From contig DAOUMU010000422.1 in the NCBI GenBank assembly GCA_034409055.1, forward strand, positions 1 to 5,368: a DNA stretch of 5,368 nt. The letters run 5' to 3'. The stretch comes from DAOUMU01 sp034409055. Its GTDB lineage: Bacteria; Chloroflexota; Anaerolineae; 4572-78; J111. Shown here one piece after another: positions 1 through 5,260 of the stretch (the first letter of the stretch is position 1; every line of letters starts with the position of its first letter). The notes below the pieces were generated by a model. That model was given only the letters and a program-made list of their open reading frames with translations, did not search any database and was not told where the DNA came from. Made by a program: the position numbers and the translations under genes.

Positions 1-29
1 TCCACGGGTGTATAACGTAATCTGAGCAT
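1..29 (-). CDS. Start of an unidentified leftward gene (partial)
   Basis: Seen on the complementary strand: an ATG at 29-27 opens a frame that runs off the left edge and reads MLRLRYTPV. A strong Shine-Dalgarno sequence, GGAGG (39-35), sits 5 nt upstream, which is an ideal distance. A plausible promoter lies further upstream (64-92). Only nine full codons are in the window, so the product cannot be identified. The call rests on ribosome-binding site, spacing and promoter rather than on homology. The gene is divergent from the HNH gene, so the two do not form an operon. Confidence 0.55.
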
Positions 30-63
30 TTTGACCTCCAGATGTGTAAGTTTTTACACCACA

Positions 64-92
64 ACTATATCACCTCTGGTGATTCAGGTCTA
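64..92 (-). promoter_or_regulatory. Candidate promoter of the leftward gene, with palindromic operator-like site
   Basis: On the minus strand there is a TAGACC -35-like hexamer (92-87), a 17-bp spacer and a TATAGT -10-like hexamer (69-64). Transcription would start near 57, ahead of the GGAGG at 39-35. A perfect dyad, ATCACC-TCT-GGTGAT (69-83), fills most of the spacer, a classic position for a repressor operator. A second dyad, GTGTAA-GTTT-TTACAC (44-59), lies at the presumed start of the leader and could be another operator half or a small hairpin. Hexamer matches are moderate (4/6 and 5/6), so this is an inference. Confidence 0.35.
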
Positions 93-114
93 ACCCGGAT
101 TAGGGGTTTCCTGA

Positions 115-216
115 CAGAAACTAGCTACTTATCTTGAGAAGCGGGAAACTAATCCGCACCAGCACCCCGACTCTCGCCAGTACGGACACCGAGAAATTCG
201 TGACGCTTTAAAGGCT
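115..216 (+). other. Start-less 5' coding extension of the HNH gene
   Basis: The frame of the HNH gene stays open upstream of ATG 217 back to a TGA at 112-114, giving 34 extra codons. Their translation contains YGHREIRDALKAM directly before the KCFYCE motif. In related HNH proteins a helix of this kind ('...H..IR.AL..') precedes the first zinc-binding CxxC, so this stretch looks genuinely coding. It has no ATG, GTG or TTG, only a rare-start ATT at 196. The original start therefore lies upstream of a stop or frameshift, or initiation is non-canonical. Confidence 0.6.
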
Positions 217-717
217 ATGAGCTTTAGCAAGTGCTTTTACTGTGAACTTAAATTTGGCGCAACCGACGGCGAGGTTGATCATTACATTGAGGTGACGGAA
301 GACCCCCTCTTGGCCTTCGTTTGGGATAATCTGTATTTGAGTTGTCACGATTGCAACCGTCGTAAGCTACCAAATGCAACGATACCGGTTTCTGATTGTG
401 TGAATCCCTGCGACCGATCAGAGAATCCCATTGACCACTTGGCTTTTGATAGCGAGTACATCAGGCCAAAGGCCGATTCACAAAGAGGCGCCAAGACAAT
501 TCAGAAATATCGGTTGGATCGTCCCGAATTGAATTACCTCAGACTCAAACAGTTGCAGCAGTTTGAACGATTTCTACGTGAGTTGCGTGACCGACAACTC
601 CGTGATGGAGGCAGAACACTCACTGATTCGGAGAAGGAAGCGATTGCTAGTTTCAAGCAACCTGACCACGCTTTTTCTCTGATGTTCAGGGTGTACCTGG
701 CTAAATTGGGATTGTAA
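217..717 (+). CDS. HNH endonuclease family protein, 5' end probably disrupted
   Basis: Predicted metal-dependent DNA endonuclease of the HNH (beta-beta-alpha metal) type, cytoplasmic. Seen, counting from ATG 217: a zinc-knuckle pair CFYC (6-9) and CHDC (43-46), the catalytic DH (21-22), N38 in the W-x-N-L block (36-39), and N47 and K50 of the CN..K ending. This is the core layout of HNH proteins that include the PtuB-like nucleases. The rest (about 60-166) is charged and probably helical, with the ordinary follow-on block KTIQKYRLDRPELNYLR. The ATG at 217 is the first available, but I doubt it. The only Shine-Dalgarno-like bases (AAAGG, 210-214) are 2 nt away, too close, and conserved-looking sequence continues upstream. 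The gene is therefore either 5'-broken or starts unusually. No ATPase partner (PtuA-like) lies on this strand in the window, so a Septu-type defence role is not supported. It ends 14 bp from the convergent regulator gene. Confidence 0.85.
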   Translation: MSFSKCFYCELKFGATDGEVDHYIEVTEDPLLAFVWDNLYLSCHDCNRRKLPNATIPVSDCVNPCDRSENPIDHLAFDSEYIRPKADSQRGAKTIQKYRLDRPELNYLRLKQLQQFERFLRELRDRQLRDGGRTLTDSEKEAIASFKQPDHAFSLMFRVYLAKLGL

Positions 718-731
718 TCTATGGAATAAAT

Positions 732-3587
732 CTATAACAGTTTCAACTCCCTGGCTCGCAGGATAGCCTGGGTGCGGCTGCGGACGTTGAGCTTGCCAAA
801 GACGTTGTGTAGATGCTTTTTTACGGTCCCTTCGGCAATGACCAACTTATCCGCAATTTCCTGGTTCGATAGGCCGGTAGCGGCCAGACCCAACACTTCC
901 AGTTCTCGCTCGCTCAGCGGCTCGATGAGAGAGACAAACGGGGCAGTTGGTTGGGTAGAGAGGCTTTCCTGCACCTCTGCTTCGATGACAGCCAGCAATT
1001 TGTCAACATACGCCTCAGCAGGAGTCATACCTTGAGATTTGACCAAGCGAAGCAATGCGGCCATCGGTGCGCCTTCGTCGGCAAAGGTACGGACGTAGTC
1101 ACCTGGCTCACCCAGGGTCAGGGCGCGAGCCAGAGGGGGTAGGGCTTGCTTAGAGTGACCCTGGATGTGCAAGGCCAAGGCCTGAAGCATCAAAATTTCC
1201 AACAAGCGCCCCTTACGCCCGGTTGACTCTGTAGCCGATTCCATTCGCTGTAGCCAGGCCAAGGCATCCGTAAACCGTTCTTGGGCAATAAAGACCCGCA
1301 TAAGCGTGGAATATTCGCCAGGATATCGATTATAATCGAATGACTCATCTAACGGTAAGCCACAGGTTTGAGCCCACTGAACAGCCTCGGCCAGGTTGCC
1401 TTGTAGCAAAGATAGCCTGGCCTGAACAGCGGATATCCAGAGGGAAATAGGCGATGATTCCGGTAGGTCTGCTGTTGCTTGTTCAATGGCCTGACGGGCC
1501 CCCGTTTCATCGCCCTGCGCCTGTAATATCCGGGCCAAAATAAGGTTACCAATAGCTGTTGTGTTACCCAGGGTATCCAGGTGCGGTTTCAAAGCCAGGG
1601 CGATTGTTAGATAATGTTTCGAGTTTTCCAGGTCATTCTGTTCGCGCAGCACCTCGGCCAGCCCCAGATAGACTCCCTTGGCGATATGGGAGGGCCGTCC
1701 GGGCTCCTTGGTTTTCGCCTCGACCAGTTGCAGCCCTTGTCGATAGAGGGCCACGGCCCGGTGTAAATCTCCCTGTTCTTCTCGAATCTGAGCCAAATTG
1801 CTGGTAGATAACAAGGCAATGATCAAGTTGTCGCTGGCCTGAGCCATTGAAATAGCCTCGGCAAAGCTCTGGCTGGCCATATCCAACTCACCGATGAGCT
1901 CATAAGCGTTCCCCAAATTCGTGGTGATGATGCTGCGCACGGTCAAGTTGTCCACTGGCAGGCGATCAAGGGCTTGCTGGCAGAGTTCGATAGCCTTGAG
2001 TGCTTCCCCTTGAATGCCCATCAGCATAGCCCGAATAGCAGCCACCTCGCCCCACATCCCCCGGGCGACAGGATCATCGCTATACTGGTTGGTGGACTCG
2101 TTAGCTGATAGCGCTCTTTCGGCGTCTTGAACGAATGGCTCGACTTTATCCCAATGACTGGTAATGACCATGGCCCAGGCCTGGCCCAAACTAAGGCGTG
2201 GCCGGGTGCGAATCATGGCTTCAGGCAGCGAGGCCAGCCAATCTATCACCGTCATCACTTCGCCGCTGGTCAACATGGTAATCATCATTCCTTCAATCAA
2301 GTGAGCGGCCTGCTCAGAGTCGCCAGCGGCCAGGGCATGGCTGACCGCTTCAGTCATGACTTCATTGTCCGCATACCAGCGGCTGGCCCGCTTATGCAGC
2401 CTCATTATTTCGTCTTTAGGCGAATTTTGCCACAGATATGCTCTTAAAAAATCACCAAACAGATGGTGATAGCGGTACCATCGCCGCTCATCATCCAGGG
2501 GAATGAGAAAGAGATTGGCCTGGTCAAGATAGGTCAAAATCTCCTGGCTGGAGGCAGCGGCCTCAGGGGGTAAAGCAGTGGGGGTGATAATTCTGCCTCC
2601 CTCTTTGTGTCCGTTTCTATCCAACACCGCATCACACAAAGGACCATGCAGACGATCCAGGATAGAGGTTTGGAGCAGGAAGGTCTGGATGTGCTCAGGC
2701 TGCCGGATGAGGACCTCCTCCGCCAGGTAGTCGATCACGTAGCGATGGCTGCCGGTAAAGGCACGCACAAAGTTGGCTGTGTCCGCCCGTCCCTGCATCG
2801 ATAGGGCCGCCAGTTGCAAGCCGGCGATCCAGCCCTCGGTACGGTCTTCCAGGGCCATAATATCGTCAGGGGTAAGATTGAGGGCCATCATTTGATTGAA
2901 AAAGGCGACAGCTTCGGCCAGGGTAAAGCGCAGGTCACTCTCGCGTAGTTCGGCCAGTTGACTGCGTACCCGGAGCCGGGTCAAGGGAAGCGGTGGATCC
3001 GTCCGACTGGCCACTACGAGGTGCATCGATGGGGGCAGGTGTTCCAGCAAAAACGTGAGGGCCTGGTGAATGGGCTGCGCTTCAATGAGGTGGTAGTCAT
3101 CCAGAATGAGTACACATTGATGGGCAACATCGGCCATCGTATTCACCAGTGCAGTCAGGGTGGTCTCAATAGGAGGGGCCTGAGTAGCCTGAAGCAGACT
3201 CATAGCCTCTCTACCCAGACCGGCCTGGATCCTGTCCAGGGCCGTGATAATGTAGCTCCAAAAGCGCACCGGATCGTTGTCATATTCATCCAGCGACACC
3301 CAAACCACTCTGGAGGGATGAAGGATCAAGGCGGAAGAATGAGTCACATCGGTTTCCACTTCATCCTTCCGCCCCTGCCCCAGTGGAGTTCCGCCTTCCG
3401 CCTTCTTTTGGTGTACCCATTCGCTCAACAGGGTGGTTTTACCAAAACCGGCCGGCGCGGCGATCAGGATCAGTTTGCAACCCGCACGCAGGGCCTGGTT
3501 AAGGCGGTCGGTCAACCGGGGGCGGGCGATGAGTTGTGAGCGGGGGGGTGGGATATACAGTTTAGTGGTTAAAATTGGGATAGACAC
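732..3587 (-). CDS. LuxR-family, MalT-like STAND ATPase transcriptional regulator
   Basis: Large cytoplasmic signal-responsive transcription factor of the MalT type. In this family ATP and an inducer drive oligomerisation and DNA binding. Domains in order: an N-terminal LTTKLYIPPPR block (6-16); Walker A AAPAGFGKTT (43-52); an unusual insert (61-92); the WVSLDEYDNDPVRFW block (96-110); Walker B VLILDDYH (159-166); VVASRTDPPLPLTRLR (191-206); and the family hallmark YRYHHLFGDFLR (371-382). The middle (about 390-870) is made of TPR-like helical repeats, for example around 513-625 and 720-825. The C-terminal GerE helix-turn-helix is at about 889-946 (LSERELEVLGLAATGLSNQE, then IADKL...GTVKKHLHN). 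Length is at the upper end for the family. The start is GTG at 3587: the frame closes upstream at 3620, AAGGA lies 8 nt before the GTG (3600-3596), and MSIPILTTKLYIP is the normal family opening. The inducer is unknown. The divergently transcribed spondin-protein gene is the obvious candidate target, by position only. Confidence 0.95.
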   Translation of the reverse strand: MSIPILTTKLYIPPPRSQLIARPRLTDRLNQALRAGCKLILIAAPAGFGKTTLLSEWVHQKKAEGGTPLGQGRKDEVETDVTHSSALILHPSRVVWVSLDEYDNDPVRFWSYIITALDRIQAGLGREAMSLLQATQAPPIETTLTALVNTMADVAHQCVLILDDYHLIEAQPIHQALTFLLEHLPPSMHLVVASRTDPPLPLTRLRVRSQLAELRESDLRFTLAEAVAFFNQMMALNLTPDDIMALEDRTEGWIAGLQLAALSMQGRADTANFVRAFTGSHRYVIDYLAEEVLIRQPEHIQTFLLQTSILDRLHGPLCDAVLDRNGHKEGGRIITPTALPPEAAASSQEILTYLDQANLFLIPLDDERRWYRYHHLFGDFLRAYLWQNSPKDEIMRLHKRASRWYADNEVMTEAVSHALAAGDSEQAAHLIEGMMITMLTSGEVMTVIDWLASLPEAMIRTRPRLSLGQAWAMVITSHWDKVEPFVQDAERALSANESTNQYSDDPVARGMWGEVAAIRAMLMGIQGEALKAIELCQQALDRLPVDNLTVRSIITTNLGNAYELIGELDMASQSFAEAISMAQASDNLIIALLSTSNLAQIREEQGDLHRAVALYRQGLQLVEAKTKEPGRPSHIAKGVYLGLAEVLREQNDLENSKHYLTIALALKPHLDTLGNTTAIGNLILARILQAQGDETGARQAIEQATADLPESSPISLWISAVQARLSLLQGNLAEAVQWAQTCGLPLDESFDYNRYPGEYSTLMRVFIAQERFTDALAWLQRMESATESTGRKGRLLEILMLQALALHIQGHSKQALPPLARALTLGEPGDYVRTFADEGAPMAALLRLVKSQGMTPAEAYVDKLLAVIEAEVQESLSTQPTAPFVSLIEPLSERELEVLGLAATGLSNQEIADKLVIAEGTVKKHLHNVFGKLNVRSRTQAILRARELKLL
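3312..3407 (-). repeat. In-frame low-complexity insert with heptad repeats inside the regulator's NTPase domain
   Basis: This segment encodes regulator residues 61-92 (KKAEGGTPLG...ALILHPS), between the helix after Walker A and the WVSLDE block, where related proteins usually have only a few residues. The plus strand carries TTCCGCC three times (3367-3373, 3389-3395, 3396-3402), the last two in direct tandem. Two inverted pairs are also present: GGATGAAG (3316-3323) with CTTCATCC (3359-3366), and GGCGGAAG (3330-3337) with CTTCCGCC (3366-3373). The frame is kept. The encoded SS..ILHPS resembles the 'SSFILHPSSF' translations I recall from small dispersed heptad repeats in cyanobacterial and Chloroflexi genes. 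That link is from memory. Confidence 0.55.
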
Positions 3588-3595
3588 CAGCGCTA

Positions 3596-3600
3596 TCCTT
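3596..3600 (-). promoter_or_regulatory. Ribosome-binding site deciding the GTG start of the regulator
   Basis: The minus strand reads AAGGA here, 8 nt before GTG 3587. Apart from a CTG directly beside it, there is no alternative start between this site and the in-frame stop at 3620-3618. GTG 3587 is therefore the supported start. Confidence 0.65.
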
Positions 3601-3616
3601 GGGTAGGGATAACAGA

Positions 3617-3644
3617 ATTATAAGACGTATAGGCAGAAATACAA
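3617..3644 (-). promoter_or_regulatory. Candidate promoter of the LuxR-type regulator gene
   Basis: On the minus strand a perfect TATAAT -10 (3622-3617) is preceded, at 16 bp, by TTGTAT (3644-3639), which keeps the TTG of a -35 element. Transcription would begin near 3610, giving a leader of about 23 nt that contains the AAGGA ribosome-binding site. The -10 is strong and the -35 weak. Confidence 0.5.
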
Positions 3645-3674
3645 AAAGAGATTGGGTAGTATCCTCTAAAAACT

Positions 3675-3747
3675 TAATCTTGAATTGAGAAACCGTAAAG
3701 AGGGTTAATAAATGGGTAATCTTTTGTTAAGACTTTAGTAATCTTGA
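3675..3747. promoter_or_regulatory. Three TAATCTT direct repeats in the divergent intergenic region
   Basis: TAATCTT occurs at 3675, 3717 and 3739 (plus strand). The first and third copies extend to TAATCTTGA. The start-to-start distances, 42 and 22 bp, are close to whole helical turns, so the copies would face the same side of the DNA. TATCCTCT (3660-3667) and AGAGGATA (3747-3754) form an inverted 8-bp pair around the cluster, and CTTGAGA recurs at 3743 and 3757. This is a plausible binding array for a dimeric or oligomeric regulator such as the adjacent LuxR-type protein. No experiment or known consensus supports it, and short AT-rich repeats arise by chance. Confidence 0.3.
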
Positions 3748-3817
3748 GAGGATAGCCTTGAGATAGTAGTTCGCAGGCGCCGTGAGCTAAGAAAATCAAT
3801 AAAAGTTAGCATCTTAC

Positions 3818-3823
3818 AAGGAG
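3818..3823 (+). promoter_or_regulatory. Ribosome-binding site of the secreted LysM/spondin protein gene
   Basis: AAGGAG lies 9 nt before ATG 3833. It fixes this ATG as the start, which is also followed at once by a typical signal peptide. I could not find a convincing sigma-70 promoter for this gene. TTGAGA hexamers occur at 3685, 3744 and 3758, but none has a good -10 at 16-18 bp. The best is TTGAGA with TAATAA (3706-3711) at 15 bp. A weak promoter would fit activator-dependent expression. Confidence 0.7.
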
Positions 3824-3832
3824 AATCGAGAA

Positions 3833-5260
3833 ATGTTTAAAAACCTAAGCAAAATCGCTTCTATTTTGCTATTACTGACCCTGCTGGCCACTACCACCAC
3901 GTCCGTCTTTGCCGCTCCGGTCAAACAAACCGTGGTTTGTGAGCACGATTATAACATCCAGGCGGACGACTGGCTCAGTAAATTGGCTGACAAGTTCTAT
4001 GGTGATGTACTGGCCTACCCGGCTATTGTTGAAGCGACCAATATAGCCGCCCAGACTGACAGCAGTTATGCCACTATCACCAACCCCGACCTGATTGAAA
4101 TCGGTTGGAAGATTTGTATTCCCAGCGCGGCCGGTGCCCAAACGCTAATGGGTGGACAAATGGAAGCGCCGGTTCAGATGGCTATGGGCGAAAAGACGAT
4201 CTTTAACGTGCGTATCGAAAATATTGGCGATTTCAAGTTCAAGTCAAGTGGCGCGTTTAATACCCCTGTTGGCGCTACCGAATCGGGGCCGTTGCTGCCC
4301 GGTGGCGTCTATGAGGTCGCCTTCACGGCCAACCCGGGGGATAGCCTTTCGTTTGCCACCATGTTTGTTCACTCCAACGACTGGTTCATTGGGCCAGGAC
4401 AGTCCGGGATTACCCTTTTCAATGACGACGGCAGCCCGGTCACCGGTGATGTAACAGACCAAATTCAAATCTGGGATGCAGGCACTGAAGTGAATCAGGA
4501 ACCCGGTTTGGGTGCCGACCAGCCGCTTCAACAAGCCGGGCCAAACACGGGCGCAGCCGATCCAGATAATACAGTGCGGGTGGTTACAGATGAGTTCGGC
4601 AACCTGCCAGTAGTGAGCGATATGGTCAAAGTTACTCTGGCTTCTCCCTCGGCCAATAGTTTTGTCTTACGTATCGAAAATCTCTCCAATGAGAACACCT
4701 TGACCACTTCAGATGGAAATACCCAGCCGACCCCATTTGCGCCGGGCGTGTGGGTGGTCCATACCGGCGACAGTCCTCTATTCACCGAGGATGCGCCCGA
4801 TTTTGGGCAAGGGTTGGAAGTTTTAGCTGAAGACGGCGATCCGTCAGGTTTGGCCGCAAACTTGGCCGCTCAGAGCGGTTTGATCACTCCATTTGCCCCC
4901 GGTGTTTGGGCGGTCCATACGGCCGCTGATCCTTTGTTTACCGCTGGACAGCCAGATGGTGGTCAGGGATTGGAAGCCCTGGCTGAGGATGGGGATCCGT
5001 CAGGTCTGGCCGCAGCCATAGCCAACCGAGCCGGTATCACTGCCAGCGATGTGTTCAATACCCCCGTTGGAGCCACAGAACCCGGTCCACTTTTACCGGG
5101 TCAAACCTACCAGTTCACCGTTGAAGCTATACCCGGCGATCAGTTGTCCTTTGCGACCATGTTTGTCCAATCCAACGATCTCTTCTTTGCGCCAAATGGG
5201 ACTGGTATCGCCTTGTTCAAGGCAGATGGCACACCCGTTACCGCATTTGTTACAAGTTAA
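3833..5260 (+). CDS. Secreted LysM-like/spondin-domain protein, C-terminally truncated
   Basis: Predicted exported protein of unknown function; the LysM-like part may anchor it to the cell surface. Seen in order: a signal peptide (1-27: FKNLSK charged end, LLLLTLLA core, cleavage near SVFA|AP); a LysM-like domain (about 36-98), starting at C36 and ending WKICIPS; then a first spondin_N-type domain (about 124-270). The first domain contains VRIENI, the TPVGATESGPLLPG block (144-157), LSFATMFVHSND (172-183), GDVTDQIQIWDAGTEVNQEP (205-224) and GADQ..QQAGPNTGAADPDN (227-246). A second spondin-type domain begins at FVLRIENLS (277) and carries two tandem 52-residue units (300-351, 352-403), then TPVGATEPGPLLPG (410-423) and LSFATMFVQSNDLFFAP (438-454). 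It stops at T470, just before the expected GDVT...WDAGTE segment, and five unrelated residues (AFVTS) follow. The second domain is thus incomplete, probably through an insertion at about 5243. The gene is divergent from the LuxR-type regulator and may be its target. Domain calls are confident; the cellular role is not known. Confidence 0.88.
   Translation: MFKNLSKIASILLLLTLLATTTTSVFAAPVKQTVVCEHDYNIQADDWLSKLADKFYGDVLAYPAIVEATNIAAQTDSSYATITNPDLIEIGWKICIPSAAGAQTLMGGQMEAPVQMAMGEKTIFNVRIENIGDFKFKSSGAFNTPVGATESGPLLPGGVYEVAFTANPGDSLSFATMFVHSNDWFIGPGQSGITLFNDDGSPVTGDVTDQIQIWDAGTEVNQEPGLGADQPLQQAGPNTGAADPDNTVRVVTDEFGNLPVVSDMVKVTLASPSANSFVLRIENLSNENTLTTSDGNTQPTPFAPGVWVVHTGDSPLFTEDAPDFGQGLEVLAEDGDPSGLAANLAAQSGLITPFAPGVWAVHTAADPLFTAGQPDGGQGLEALAEDGDPSGLAAAIANRAGITASDVFNTPVGATEPGPLLPGQTYQFTVEAIPGDQLSFATMFVQSNDLFFAPNGTGIALFKADGTPVTAFVTS
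4256..4444 (+). repeat. Spondin core repeat, first copy
   Basis: Encodes residues 142-204 of the secreted protein, from FNTPVGATESGPLLPG to DDGSPVT. It aligns without gaps to the second copy at 5054-5242 (residues 408-470): by eye about 42 of 63 residues are identical. This copy is followed by the complete end of the domain (WDAGTEVNQEPG and onward). It is preceded by a short lead-in with no APGVW unit. Confidence 0.8.
4730..4885 (+). repeat. Tandem 52-residue spondin unit, copy 1
   Basis: Encodes residues 300-351, TPFAPGVWVVHT...GLEVLAEDGDPSGLAA...GLI. It abuts copy 2 exactly, with no linker. About 36 of 52 residues match copy 2 by eye, and many matching residues use different codons, so the duplication is old rather than recent. 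Confidence 0.8.
4886..5041 (+). repeat. Tandem 52-residue spondin unit, copy 2
   Basis: Encodes residues 352-403, TPFAPGVWAVHT...GLEALAEDGDPSGLAA...GIT. This copy leads directly into the FNTPVG core block, as expected for the normal domain order, so copy 1 is the extra one. Confidence 0.8.
5054..5242 (+). repeat. Spondin core repeat, second copy, cut off
   Basis: Encodes residues 408-470, from FNTPVGATEPGPLLPG to ADGTPVT. It is collinear with the copy at 4256-4444. Clear resemblance ends at 5242: the first copy continues GDVTDQIQIWDAGTE, whereas this one continues AFVTS and stops. This marks a likely recombination or insertion junction. Confidence 0.8.

Noticed and set aside
42..137. A 31-codon plus-strand frame starting at ATG 42
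   Set aside because: It has no ribosome-binding site and overlaps the promoter of the leftward gene. I keep it only as the possible upstream half of a frameshifted HNH gene, not as a gene of its own.
217..717. Septu-like or retron-linked defence system based on the HNH protein
   Set aside because: PtuB-type nucleases sit next to an ATPase gene on the same strand. Here the left neighbour is divergent and the right neighbour is a transcription regulator.
718..731. Bidirectional terminator between the HNH and regulator genes
   Set aside because: The gap is only 14 bp and contains no inverted repeat.
772..2804. Several plus-strand frames of 60-106 codons and minus-strand frames of about 70 codons
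   Set aside because: All overlap the regulator gene in other frames and their translations look like random Arg/Pro/His-rich shadows.
2958..3539. A 193-codon plus-strand open frame
   Set aside because: It lies wholly antisense to the regulator's NTPase domain, whose motifs are unmistakable. It shows no domain and has no ribosome-binding site; it is a shadow of the GC-rich codon pattern.
3872..4785. Minus-strand frames and a 100-codon plus-strand frame inside the secreted protein gene
   Set aside because: The main frame carries signal peptide, LysM and spondin motifs. The other frames show no protein-like features.
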